The notes under the pieces: generated by a model
The model's database searches: none
The model's input: only the letters and a program-made list of their open reading frames with translations
Told to the model about the DNA's origin: nothing
Translations under genes and position numbers: made by a program
Shown here: positions 9,601 to 17,813 of the stretch, piece by piece
Numbering within the stretch: position 1 is the stretch's first letter
Layout of the letters: each line of letters begins with the position of its first letter
Assembly (NCBI GenBank): GCA_963815785.1
Contig: CAWFHZ010000013.1
Location: 376,871 to 440,870 of the forward strand
Direction: 5' to 3'
Length of the DNA stretch: 64,000 bases
From: DATFVA01 sp963815785
Lineage (GTDB): Bacteria > Bacteroidota > Ignavibacteria > Ignavibacteriales > Ignavibacteriaceae

Positions 9601-11121
9601 TGCCGTGAGCCGGTAGTCAATTTTTTTACTTTGCGCATTTGCAATTAATCTCAGACTATCCATTTTAGTACCATTGACTATAGAACCACCTGCAAAAAAT
9701 TTAACCGAGGCATTCAGACTATCCGGCTTAACTCCGAAACCTTTTACAGAACCCCGTGATGTAAGATTAGTGGGAACACCTGATATAGGGGCAAGATCAA
9801 AATTTCTGGTTCTAAAGTTAATATCATATTCCATGGGTTCTTTTCCCAGATTAAGGTTGCCTCCAACTTCAAAGGAACCTTTATCCGTGGTTACAGAAAC
9901 TTTTGTATTAAAATCCAGGGGCTTCCCTTCATATGAAAGAGTATCAAACTTAATAATTCCATATTCCTTAAACACCGGTACCTGTAGAGATGGCAAAAGA
10001 TCATTAATATCTTCCTGATTCAAATACGTATTATAGAAATCCGCAGTGATATGCATATTCTGACCAGCATCAATGTTTTCAATTCTGCCGCCGGTTTGAA
10101 GGTGAGTATTTTCAAAATTTACGTCAAGTAGATCCAAACTTAATGATTTTAATGAGCCGGATATTTTAATGTTCGCAGAAATAATTCCGTTGAGAATGTT
10201 TGTAGCTGGAATAAAAGCTGAAAGATCCGAAAAAGCAAACCTATCTGCTGACAGCTCCAGATTTAAAACTGCTTTTGCAAAATCTGTATTAAGTGTTGTA
10301 TCAAATATTGAAAAATTATTCACATGAGCATTTAACCAGAAATCTGAAAAATTCGTTTTGATCTGAAGATCATTTGTTCTTACAGAGTCTTTTGTTACAT
10401 AAAACTCACCTGATAACTTTTTTAGAGTAAAGCGGTTTATATTAGGACTCAGTGAAAGAGAATGTATCGCAAGTTCAAAGTCATGATTTTTAATATCAGC
10501 GTAAGCACTGAGTGAAAGATTTAAATCCCTGACAACTAGATTGTGCATATTAAGACTATCATAAGAGACTTCAGTATTGAGACCAGAATCTTTCATGGAA
10601 AAATTTGTGTTTTTAATATTCAGTTCGGCAACAATAATTTTAAATGGAAATGGAGATGAAGTTGTATCAATGGTTTTTGATGGAGGGATTAATTTTGAAA
10701 TGTTAAGTTCTCCATTCTGATCTCTTACAAATTTAATATCAGTATCATCTATTTCAATTTTTCTGACATAAATCTTCTTTAATAACAATTGTAAAGGACT
10801 TGTTCTAACTTCAATTTTACCAGCATTCAGCAAAGTATCTTTACCCATTGTTACATTTGTATTCTTGAGTATGATAGAAGTGAATATTGTTCCGTCCAGT
10901 TCGCCAATGTAAACTTTACCATTAAGTGCGTCGTTAGCAACATTCATTGCAGTTTCTCTCAGCCAGTTTCTAAATGTTGATGTCTGACTGACTGCAAAAG
11001 CAATTACAAGGAGAAAGAATATTCCCAACCCGATGTATAAGAAAACATTCACTATTTTCTGAAACAGCGTTCTTTTCTTCTTATCTTTTTTCTCGCTTGA
11101 TTTTTGCTTTTCTTCTGCCAC
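6625..11121 (-). CDS. tamB: TamB-like translocation/assembly protein (DUF490)
   Basis: A 1498-residue AsmA/TamB superfamily protein that probably bridges the periplasm, moving phospholipid or assisting barrel assembly. It has a charged Lys-rich cytoplasmic start, one transmembrane anchor (about residues 27-48), an AsmA-like N-terminal region (VYIGELDGTIFTSIIL), and a very long repetitive beta region with recurrent amphipathic strands. The C-terminal TamB domain lies at about 1130-1498 (EVYYGANNIENN, then SDAVLFILAGRF). Length and architecture fit the family. It is expressed ahead of rnr, whose ATG overlaps its stop codon. No TamA-type partner is adjacent, but bamA lies 9 kb away and the neighbouring 1048-residue protein has its own barrel. 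Confidence 0.85.
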   Translation of the reverse strand: MAEEKQKSSEKKDKKKRTLFQKIVNVFLYIGLGIFFLLVIAFAVSQTSTFRNWLRETAMNVANDALNGKVYIGELDGTIFTSIILKNTNVTMGKDTLLNAGKIEVRTSPLQLLLKKIYVRKIEIDDTDIKFVRDQNGELNISKLIPPSKTIDTTSSPFPFKIIVAELNIKNTNFSMKDSGLNTEVSYDSLNMHNLVVRDLNLSLSAYADIKNHDFELAIHSLSLSPNINRFTLKKLSGEFYVTKDSVRTNDLQIKTNFSDFWLNAHVNNFSIFDTTLNTDFAKAVLNLELSADRFAFSDLSAFIPATNILNGIISANIKISGSLKSLSLDLLDVNFENTHLQTGGRIENIDAGQNMHITADFYNTYLNQEDINDLLPSLQVPVFKEYGIIKFDTLSYEGKPLDFNTKVSVTTDKGSFEVGGNLNLGKEPMEYDINFRTRNFDLAPISGVPTNLTSRGSVKGFGVKPDSLNASVKFFAGGSIVNGTKMDSLRLIANAQSKKIDYRLTAIHDTTYAALDGSFDFTNTGMPSYELTGNIRNLNIAEILKDTSANTNLNFSIDASGESFDPDSINLFLSTVMYNSSVNGIKIDSTRAIVDLRKNEGGERIVNIISDLADITLTGNFTIVNAASLITYEMKIVTNAVRNKLKKLMPSFPEVDSLGSIVENIPEIEKQDRITKMDYVIEFKNFELLSLFLGGKQLELDGDIQGTLEETSDSLNFKFKGNLDYLKYWGKNDVFFLSKLNLNLALNNDLNSVSLSELNADVDLSIERIFTGNDIKNFQLGLAIKSDSAVVHFSANLEDYLIANIDSRMNFNSQGVDINFDTLSVQYNNFKLKNKKELNIAYSPDNINFKNFELFHKNGSLAISGLLKRKGNQDLTVSIKGLTGKDISESLLGLRPENSIQSYLNFTADIKGDFESPVMIIKLNADSVTYKNKKFGSLIANLNYKNEKLNTDIRFVDSVRSFKNPKLKITGDIPINLAFSGVEERLIKDSPLNINVSADSFKLGALGNMLPEVNKISGELSANLNIGGTFNSMLPEGKLILDNTDFVIAKNNLEYNAGLKLSITPDQIKIDSLLIKNAPGTKNGGQITGSGEAELKNLKVVSSNISLSGQLKVLGEESRSVSPSVYGNLVIATQGNIEFKLDANGTNISVPVVVKEADLTFPQTESAYQNSSNDFRYVFPEDTNQVQKGQADFQRLVDLSHKHNTLQQSSSSSNVAFDYKIDVHVEKEAKITFVLSKELDQNLTAILKGDFHYERINGRTDASGELNLLNGSTLEFLKTFDADGTIRFENQLDNPYLDITATYIDYYSPAGDSVSNNEVKVAVKINIKGYLKDLGKNLVQGQNNIEVYYGANNIENNNPDPTKSASDAVLFILAGRFTEGATQQDRNAAASTAASLAGSVVGGFLNKQFGDIVRRVELRQVGATTRFNLVGKAGDINYSIGGSTEVFQDISQANIKLEYPITNKLLIRLERKQSVTESNTNINEMINELGLKYKFEF

Positions 11122-11199
11122 TTAATAAAATCGGTATAATTAAAGGGTGATACGATTAGTTAAATAAAACTTACATACTATACTAAGATGAATGGCATC

Positions 11200-11678
11200 T
11201 TATTTTTTATAATTCTCCAGAATAGTTTTTATAATGTTTGAGGTAGATTGGAAATTTATAAACTCAATAGTTTTCACTTCTCCCCCGTTCTTCAGAACAA
11301 CATCTTTTCCAACAATATCATTTATAGCCCAATCGGCTCCTTTTATTAATATATCAGGGATGATTTTTTCAACTAGATTAGCAGGAGTGTCTTCTTCAAA
11401 TATTACAACAAAGTCCACCGGCTTTATGTTAGAAAGTACAAACGCCCTTTGTGTCTCAGGAACTACAGGTCGCTTTTCTCCTTTAATTCTTTTCACAGAG
11501 GCATCACTGTTCAAACCCACAATTAATACATCTGCCATGGCTTTTGCTTTAATTAAATAATCTACATGACCCGCATGAATTATATCAAAAACACCATTGG
11601 TGAATACTACTTTTTTCTTTTTCTTTTAAAGGATGCTCTTAAAGCAATAATTTCATCAAGAGATTTTATATTGCTCAT
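11200..11678 (-). CDS. rfaE2: D-glycero-beta-D-manno-heptose 1-phosphate adenylyltransferase (frameshifted)
   Basis: Makes ADP-heptose from heptose 1-phosphate for the lipopolysaccharide core. The minus strand reads VVFTNGVFDIIHAGHVDYL, the nucleotidyltransferase signature with the HxGH motif, and continues to NSDASVKRIKGEKRPV. An upstream ATG at 11678-11676 overlaps the rfaE1 stop (ATGA) and encodes MSNIKSLDEIIALRASF in a different frame. One base is missing in the A-rich stretch at 11610-11632; adding an A in TTTAAAAG gives an unbroken product of about 159 residues, the normal size. Together with rfaE1 it forms the split version of the fused enzyme HldE. The frame break is likely an indel error, and the gene is otherwise conserved. 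Confidence 0.88.
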
Positions 11679-12670
11679 AGATTCTCTTCTTTAACAGTAT
11701 TAAACAGTTTATCAAGTTCAATTGGGACTATCCCAACTTCACCACAAACTATTCCACCCGCATAATTTGCAAGATAAGATGCCTCAACAATATCTGCTTT
11801 AGCTGCCAACGCCATAGTTAAGGTTGAAATTACTGTATCCCCGGCACCTGAAACATCGGCTACTCTTCTCGCTTTGGTCGGCATTCTTTTCTCAGGTTTT
11901 CCCTTTTCAAAAACGGCTATTCCACCTTCACCCAATGTTAACAAAACATATTTAGGATTTAATTTCTCAAGAAGTTTATTTCCAGCAAATGAAACATCAG
12001 TATCTGTTTTAATTTTAATCCCAAGTACGTCCTCAGCTTCTTTACGGTTAGGCTTAAATACAGTTACATTTTTAAATGAAAAAAAGTTATTGAATTTGGG
12101 ATCAACAGTGGTAATTATTCCATTAGAATTTCCTAACTGAATAATTTTTTCAATTAATCCGTTAGTTAAAACGCCTTTATTATAATCTTCTAATATGATT
12201 GCATCAAGTGTCCCGCAATGCTCTTCAAGATATTTAAAAATCTTTGTCTGCAGTTTTTTATTTATATATTCCTTGCTCTCCTTGTCAATTCTAACCACAT
12301 GCTGGTTATGTGCGATCACCCTTGATTTAGATGTTGTTGGCCGTGATTCATCAACTATAATTCCTTCAGAGTCAATATTTAATTCACTCATCAAGGATGT
12401 AAAAACAGATCCATCATTGTCATATCCTATTACTCCAATCGGTAGCGGATTTCCGCCTAATTTTAAAATATTCAAAGCTACATTTGCAGCCCCTCCAAAA
12501 CGGAAAAATTCATTCCCTACTTCTACAACAGGTACAGGAGCTTCAGGAGAAATTCTTTTTACATCTCCCTGGAAGTAACAATCAAGCATCATATCGCCAA
12601 CTACTGCTACATTCAATCCTTTAAATTTTTTTTTAAGTTCATTCATTCTGCGTAAAGGAATGGAGACCAT
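11675..12670 (-). CDS. rfaE1: D-glycero-beta-D-manno-heptose 7-phosphate kinase
   Basis: A 331-residue PfkB/ribokinase-fold kinase that phosphorylates heptose 7-phosphate at C1 in the ADP-heptose pathway. Family features are the N-terminal VVGDMMLDCYFQGDVKRISPEAPVPV-type substrate region, the GGAANVALNI glycine pair, and the C-terminal catalytic DVSGAGDTV motif. The closest match by eye is the HldE kinase domain rather than a generic sugar kinase. The gene ends in an ATGA overlap with rfaE2, so the two are translationally coupled. Base 12670 is the most upstream start consistent with the conserved region; the protein could begin a few residues later at the MNEL methionine. Confidence 0.88.
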   Translation of the reverse strand: MVSIPLRRMNELKKKFKGLNVAVVGDMMLDCYFQGDVKRISPEAPVPVVEVGNEFFRFGGAANVALNILKLGGNPLPIGVIGYDNDGSVFTSLMSELNIDSEGIIVDESRPTTSKSRVIAHNQHVVRIDKESKEYINKKLQTKIFKYLEEHCGTLDAIILEDYNKGVLTNGLIEKIIQLGNSNGIITTVDPKFNNFFSFKNVTVFKPNRKEAEDVLGIKIKTDTDVSFAGNKLLEKLNPKYVLLTLGEGGIAVFEKGKPEKRMPTKARRVADVSGAGDTVISTLTMALAAKADIVEASYLANYAGGIVCGEVGIVPIELDKLFNTVKEENL

Positions 12671-12763
12671 AAATTATCCTTCAATTGAATTATTAAGGTA
12701 AAAATACGTATAAAATGATTCTTCAAAAAGATCAGAAGTGATAATTGTTAAAACTGTGCGGGA

Positions 12764-13891
12764 TTATTTCTTTTTCCGGATAGTGGTTTTATCAGTCTTT
12801 ACGGTTTTTTTTCTACCATTCCAATGAGCAAGTGGATTATCAATTCTCACCCTGAACAAACCTTTATCTGTTCCAATCCACAAATCAGTACCATCAAACA
12901 ACATCGATAGTATAGTTGAAGTTTTTATATTTGTCTTATCCAGGTCCAATTCCTTCACTTCACCCGAAATGCGGTTAATAAGAGCAATGCCATGTCCATA
13001 TTCTGCCCTGTCATCTTTTGAAAACTGGTAGACCGATGCCCAAACAGTATTCCCCGTTTTGGCTAAACAATAAATTCCATTTGCGGGCAGTCCGTCTTTA
13101 CGTGATATCCTGATCCATCTGCGGTTTCTATCATAAACATAAATCCCCCCAAGATTAAAATCCGGTTGTTCTTTAGTTATAAACTCGTCCGTTCCAATCC
13201 ATACATATTTATTATCAAACAGCATATCACTTATTGAAACGAAGGAACCCTCTTCAAGAAACTTTCCATTTTTATTATTTAGAAAGTCCCATGCATAATT
13301 ACTCCTGATGTTTTTATTCTTATAATATTTGTGTACTCCGCCCTCTGTACCAAACCAGATCAGGCTATCGCCATCAAGAGATATTGATGTGAAGTTATTA
13401 GTTTTGGAATCACCTTTAATCGTTTTATCATAGTCAGTAAAACGCTGACGACGTACATCAAGTTGTGTTAGATTTTTAAATCTTCCGATCCATAAAATAT
13501 CTTCATCAGGATCATAGCAAAGAGCCCGGATCCAGTTTCCCATTTCACCGCCAAGAGCAAATTTTTTATTTGTCCAGGAGTTTTTCTTTTTATTATATAT
13601 AAAAAGTCCTTCAGCGGCACCAGCCCAAACATAATCTTTGTTAACCTCAATATTAAAGTAGAGATCGTTTCCAAGATTTTTTTCTTTAGTTGAAAAGTTT
13701 TTCCAGCTATCATCTTTCTTAGAATACCTGAAAATACCCTGTCCATAAGTAGCAATCCATATAAATCCAGGTTCCTTTTTTATGGCAGTTATAGTAGCAC
13801 CGGTCAGATAGCTTTTAATTTCTTCCTGAGAATATGAAGCAGGAGTAATTAAATAGAAGAATAGTATGGTAAGTAACAATCGTAAAATCAT
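12764..13891 (-). CDS. Secreted beta-propeller protein (two-component-regulator-propeller-like repeats)
   Basis: A 375-residue protein with a signal peptide (residues 1-21, ending PASYS) and repeated propeller blades of the Reg_prop type. Examples are WIATYGQGIFRYSKKDD, VWAGAAEGLFIYNKK and LWIGTDKGLFRVRID, each with the W-x-G-T/A turn and an aromatic strand. It ends in a basic low-complexity tail. Such repeats usually form the sensor part of large hybrid kinases, but here no transmembrane segment or kinase follows, so this is a free-standing exported propeller. Ligand unknown. It lies between the heptose genes and panB on the same strand, with 49 bases to panB. Confidence 0.7.
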   Translation of the reverse strand: MILRLLLTILFFYLITPASYSQEEIKSYLTGATITAIKKEPGFIWIATYGQGIFRYSKKDDSWKNFSTKEKNLGNDLYFNIEVNKDYVWAGAAEGLFIYNKKKNSWTNKKFALGGEMGNWIRALCYDPDEDILWIGRFKNLTQLDVRRQRFTDYDKTIKGDSKTNNFTSISLDGDSLIWFGTEGGVHKYYKNKNIRSNYAWDFLNNKNGKFLEEGSFVSISDMLFDNKYVWIGTDEFITKEQPDFNLGGIYVYDRNRRWIRISRKDGLPANGIYCLAKTGNTVWASVYQFSKDDRAEYGHGIALINRISGEVKELDLDKTNIKTSTILSMLFDGTDLWIGTDKGLFRVRIDNPLAHWNGRKKTVKTDKTTIRKKK

Positions 13892-13940
13892 AAGCTGAAT
13901 TTTAACTAAAACTTAGTGAGCAAGTAAAGTCATTAATTTC

Positions 13941-14756
13941 TTAATAACTTTCCTCTTCGGAAGGAAAATTTTTATTTTTTATATCTGTAATATAACTTTT
14001 AACAGCATCAGAGAGTTCTTTAGCAAGCTCTCCATAACGCCTGACAAACCGGGGATGAAAATCAACATTTAATCCAAGCATATCCGGCGTTACAAGAATC
14101 TGACCATCACAATGCATTCCTGCGCCAATCCCAATAGTGGGGATACTCACCGATTCAGTAATTTGCTTTGCCAAGCCTGCGGGAATTTTTTCAAGTACAA
14201 TAGCAAAGGCGCCTGCTTCCTCAACCAATTTCGCATCTTCTAACAATTCTGCTGATTCTTCATCATCTCTACCCCTCTCTCTGTAACTCCCGAACTGATG
14301 AATACTTTGTGGAGTTAGTCCTATATGTCCCATAACCGGTATACCGGCATGTGTAATTTTTTTTATAGCTTTTGTTACTCTTTTACCGCCCTCAAGCTTT
14401 ACTCCTCCTGCAGAAGTTTCTTTCATTATTCTTCCTGCATTTCTGAAAGCTTCATCTTTACTAAGCTGATAAGACATAAAAGGCATATCAACAACAAGCA
14501 TTGCGCGGTTAATCCCTTTGGAAACTGCTTTGGTGTGATAAATCATTTCATCCATCGTTACAGGAAGTGTTGTATCATTTCCCTGAAACACGTTACCGAG
14601 TGAATCACCGACAAGGATTAAATCGATACCAGCTTCATCTAGTAGTTTTGCGGTTATAAAATCATATGCAGTTAAGGCAGTGATTTTTATACCCTTCTGT
14701 TTGAGCAATGTTAGGGATTTAGTGGTGATTCTTTTTATGGTTTTTTCTGTACTCAT
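13941..14756 (-). CDS. panB: 3-methyl-2-oxobutanoate hydroxymethyltransferase
   Basis: The first committed enzyme of pantothenate (and so CoA) synthesis. It transfers a hydroxymethyl group from methylene-tetrahydrofolate to alpha-ketoisovalerate. The 271-residue product has the family's standard length and landmarks: the LTAYDFITAKLLDEAGID start, the metal-binding LVGDSLGNV motif, GGVKLEGG, GHIGLTPQS and the IPTIGIGAG region. It is cytosolic. It is separated from the lipM-like gene by only 2 bases, so it is probably co-transcribed with the lipid A genes upstream. No panC or panD is next to it. Confidence 0.95.
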   Translation of the reverse strand: MSTEKTIKRITTKSLTLLKQKGIKITALTAYDFITAKLLDEAGIDLILVGDSLGNVFQGNDTTLPVTMDEMIYHTKAVSKGINRAMLVVDMPFMSYQLSKDEAFRNAGRIMKETSAGGVKLEGGKRVTKAIKKITHAGIPVMGHIGLTPQSIHQFGSYRERGRDDEESAELLEDAKLVEEAGAFAIVLEKIPAGLAKQITESVSIPTIGIGAGMHCDGQILVTPDMLGLNVDFHPRFVRRYGELAKELSDAVKSYITDIKNKNFPSEEESY

Positions 14757-14758
14757 TA

Positions 14759-15514
14759 TTATAAATCGTTATGGGAAATTAATTCTTCTCTAAATAATTG
14801 AACCCGGAAAAAATTTTCAAATCCTTCAGCAATTGAAATCGCAAGTTGATCATAATCAGTTTCAATATTCAGGATCGATTCAAGTTCTGTTGTTTTATTA
14901 TTTAATTCTTTCTTAACTGAGTCTGACTCATTCTTGTTAAGATTTAAATAGTCAGCTAAATTTACATGAAAATCACCACACATAATTGATCCGTGTTGCA
15001 AAAGCACACTTCCAAGTTTTCTCTGGGCACTTCCTACAAGCTTTTTACCTGCAAACTTTATCTCACTTTTTGCAGGCACACCAAAACAGGCGGCCCCTAT
15101 ATTTTCTTTATAAAACGAAGGCAGGTTCGGTTGATGTCCTTCGAGTTCAAGCTGATTAAGTTCAGGGTTGTACAATTTTAAACCTTCAATCAATGCAAAA
15201 TTAATTTGCTCATAAATATTTCTTGGAGACGAACCCGACTCCAAATACATAACAACAGAATAAGTCAGTTCCTCTGAATGCAGAATAGCACGCCCACCGG
15301 TTGGTCTTTTTACAATATCAATTCCATCAGCAGCAGCCTTTTCACTATTGATTTCTTTAATATCCTGATTTGCTCCCAGAGAAATGCAATAAGGACTCCA
15401 GCGGTATAAACGAAGTATCGCACTTTCAGGCTTAACATCTTTTGCCAGGTTCAAATCAAATTGCATATTGTATGAACCAGTATTAATACCGGTGTCTATC
15501 AATCTCCAGTTCAT
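14759..15514 (-). CDS. lipM: Octanoyltransferase / lipoate-protein ligase family (LipM-like)
   Basis: A 251-residue member of the biotin/lipoate A/B protein ligase family. It has the RWSPYCISLGANQD and RPTGGRAILHSEELTYS motifs near the N terminus, then a GAACFGVPAKSEI segment, then the conserved lysine motif in FAGKKLVGSAQRK. The Cys in ACFGVP sits where LipM-type octanoyl-ACP:GcvH octanoyltransferases have their acyl-thioester cysteine, so I favour LipM over ATP-dependent LplA. No C-terminal LplA accessory domain is present. It overlaps the lpxA stop by 4 bases (ATGA), indicating coupling to the lipid A operon. Both pathways draw on acyl-ACP. Confidence 0.78.
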   Translation of the reverse strand: MNWRLIDTGINTGSYNMQFDLNLAKDVKPESAILRLYRWSPYCISLGANQDIKEINSEKAAADGIDIVKRPTGGRAILHSEELTYSVVMYLESGSSPRNIYEQINFALIEGLKLYNPELNQLELEGHQPNLPSFYKENIGAACFGVPAKSEIKFAGKKLVGSAQRKLGSVLLQHGSIMCGDFHVNLADYLNLNKNESDSVKKELNNKTTELESILNIETDYDQLAISIAEGFENFFRVQLFREELISHNDL

Positions 15515-16287
15515 TTACCTATAATTCCTCTTTTACTATTCTTTAAAAACTCAAGAATAGTTTGTACGTATTTATTATCACCTAACTCAGCGGTTATTTT
15601 TTCACGTGCCTGGGATACATTATACGCTTTATCGTAAAGAATTGCATAAGCCTTTTTTAAAGTAGCAATATCATCATTTTTGAACCCTCTTCTTCGTAAT
15701 CCTATAACATTCAATCCTGAGTATCTTAAAGGTTCGTTACCTGCCAAAATAAAAGGAGGTAAGTCCTGTACAATCCTGAAACCACCCCCAGTCATTGAAT
15801 GCTGACCGACCTTACAGAATTGATGTACGGGAGTTAAGCCGCCGATAGTGACATAATCTTCAAGGACACAATGACCGGCAATTTGTACTCCATTTGCAAG
15901 GATGCAATTGTCACCAACTGTTGAATCATGTGCCACATGGGAATAAGCCATCAGAAAACAATTTTTACCAACACTTGAAAACCCTGTAGATTTGGTTCCT
16001 TTGTGGAGTGTAACAAATTCGTGAATGATAGTGTTGTCTCCAACATAAAAGAAAGTTTCTTCTCCGGAAAAGCCTAAATCCTGTGGTATGTGAGCAATAG
16101 AAGCTCCCTGATGGATAATAACATTATTACCAATTCTTGCGCCGTTGTATATTACAGCGTGCGGACCGACAGAACAATCATTACCAATTTCAACATCATC
16201 TTCAATGATGGCAAAGGGTAAAACGTTTACATTATTTCCGAGTTTGGCTTTGCTGCTAACAATCGCGGTAGGGTGTATTGTAACCAT
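15511..16287 (-). CDS. lpxA: UDP-N-acetylglucosamine acyltransferase
   Basis: The first enzyme of lipid A synthesis. It moves a 3-hydroxyacyl chain from ACP to the 3-OH of UDP-GlcNAc. The 258-residue sequence is a run of left-handed beta-helix hexapeptides (IHPTAIVSSKAKLGNNV onwards), with the catalytic His at 120 in AHDSTVGD, the GGLTPVHQFCKVG turn, and the helical C-terminal domain. Length and order match the family. Cytosolic homotrimer. It follows lpxC-fabZ by 17 bases and overlaps the lipM-like gene by 4 bases. Confidence 0.96.
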   Translation of the reverse strand: MVTIHPTAIVSSKAKLGNNVNVLPFAIIEDDVEIGNDCSVGPHAVIYNGARIGNNVIIHQGASIAHIPQDLGFSGEETFFYVGDNTIIHEFVTLHKGTKSTGFSSVGKNCFLMAYSHVAHDSTVGDNCILANGVQIAGHCVLEDYVTIGGLTPVHQFCKVGQHSMTGGGFRIVQDLPPFILAGNEPLRYSGLNVIGLRRRGFKNDDIATLKKAYAILYDKAYNVSQAREKITAELGDNKYVQTILEFLKNSKRGIIGK

Positions 16288-16304
16288 ATATTTTTCATTT
16301 CAGG

Positions 16305-17717
16305 CTAAGAGTTTAAATTAGATTCACGATCAACTATACCTGCCATAAAATCGGCTTCAGCAACCAGCACTTCATTAACGAAAGCTTTTCCCTGCATCAT
16401 TACAACTTTGCTTTTTTTATTCGTCAGTACAATCTCAAGATACAGCTGATCACCGGGAAGCACAGGCTTCCTGAATTTTGCATTATTTATCTGCATAAAC
16501 AGAACCAGTTTCTTTTCAGGATCAGGAAAAGAATTAAGTAAAAGTATCCCGCCAGTTTGAGCCATTGATTCTATTATAAGCACACCTGGCATTATTGGCT
16601 GCCCCGGAAAATGCCCCTGAAAAAATGGTTCATTAACAGAAACAGATTTAACACCAACTACTCTTTTATCAATTTGAAGTTCAATAATCTTATCAACAAG
16701 CAGGAAAGGATATCTGTGTGGAAGGATTCTTTGGATAGCATTAGTGTCAAAAACAACTCCTTCCTTTTTAACAAGCTGATATTTTTTTACAAGTTTTTTC
16801 TGCTGATAAAGTTTTCTAACCTGTTTGGCAAATTCCACATTTGCTTTGTGTCCTGGACGAGCAGCCAGTATCTGGGCTTTTAAAGGAGCTCCTATTAATG
16901 CAAGATCTCCAATTAAATCAAGCAGCTTATGTCGAACGGGTTCATTTCTAAATCGTAGTTCTTTATTATTAAGCATACCGTTCGCCCCGATGGATATCTC
17001 ACTTTTTATCCCGACTTTTTTCTGAAGTTTTTTCAATCCTTCTTTATCGAGATCCCTGTCTACGATTACAACAGCATTATTAATGTCGCCGCCTTTAATT
17101 AATCCCTGGTTAGCGAGATCTTCAACTTCACTTAAAAAACAAAAAGTTCTTGCAGGTGCAAATTCGCTAACAAATTCTTTTTCAAGATCGAATAAACCGG
17201 TATGCTGGCTGCCAAGAGCGGGATTTTGATAATCCACCATAACAGTAACTCTGTAACTATCCAGAGGAAGAGCTACAATATCAATTTGTTTTTCATCGTT
17301 ATGGTAAATTACTGTTTCATCAATGATAAGATAATCTTTTGGTGCTTCCTGCTGTACAAACCCTGCTTTTATTAATTCCTCAACATAAGGCAATGAACTG
17401 CCATCAATAACCGGCGGTTCAATTCCATCTATTTCAATTATTAAATTATCAATCTGAAGTCCGTAAACAGCGGCAAGAACATGTTCAACAGTGTGAACCT
17501 TAGCTTCGCCGATTCCCAGCGTTGTTCCCCGAGAAACATCGATAACATAATCGGAGTTAGCCGGAATCTCAGGATTACCATTAAGATCCGCTCTCACAAA
17601 CTTCACTCCATAATTTTCCGGTGCAGGTTTGAAAGTCATTGTACATTCGGTTCCGGTATGTAAACCAATTCCAGAAAGAGAAACTTCTTTGGCAATCGTT
17701 CTTTGTTGTTCTAACAT
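16305..17717 (-). CDS. lpxC-fabZ: LpxC-FabZ fusion: UDP-3-O-acyl-GlcNAc deacetylase / 3-hydroxyacyl-ACP dehydratase
   Basis: A bifunctional 470-residue protein. Residues 1-~300 are LpxC, the zinc deacetylase that commits UDP-acyl-GlcNAc to lipid A; zinc ligands His79 (HTVEH), His263 and Asp267 (RHKLLD) are visible. Residues ~325-470 are FabZ, a hotdog-fold dehydratase with LPHRYPFLLVDKI, catalytic His369 (FFQGHFPG) and Glu383. The fusion is typical of the Bacteroidetes/Chlorobi/Ignavibacteria group. It couples the branch point between lipid A (which consumes 3-hydroxyacyl-ACP) and fatty-acid elongation in one chain. It sits between lpxD and lpxA in a single minus-strand block. Confidence 0.96.
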   Translation of the reverse strand: MLEQQRTIAKEVSLSGIGLHTGTECTMTFKPAPENYGVKFVRADLNGNPEIPANSDYVIDVSRGTTLGIGEAKVHTVEHVLAAVYGLQIDNLIIEIDGIEPPVIDGSSLPYVEELIKAGFVQQEAPKDYLIIDETVIYHNDEKQIDIVALPLDSYRVTVMVDYQNPALGSQHTGLFDLEKEFVSEFAPARTFCFLSEVEDLANQGLIKGGDINNAVVIVDRDLDKEGLKKLQKKVGIKSEISIGANGMLNNKELRFRNEPVRHKLLDLIGDLALIGAPLKAQILAARPGHKANVEFAKQVRKLYQQKKLVKKYQLVKKEGVVFDTNAIQRILPHRYPFLLVDKIIELQIDKRVVGVKSVSVNEPFFQGHFPGQPIMPGVLIIESMAQTGGILLLNSFPDPEKKLVLFMQINNAKFRKPVLPGDQLYLEIVLTNKKSKVVMMQGKAFVNEVLVAEADFMAGIVDRESNLNS

Positions 17718-17813
17718 TTAGTTTTCCGGGATTATATTTTTAAAAATCGGTTAATAAAATAGCAAGATGAGTTTTGAAATACAATTTAGGGAGAGAGACT
17801 TAAAACGAATAAA

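Noticed and set aside
9251..10018. Plus-strand reading frames within the TamB-like gene
   Set aside because: They are opposite-strand shadows of a long gene with clear family identity, and have no ribosome sites or recognisable domains.
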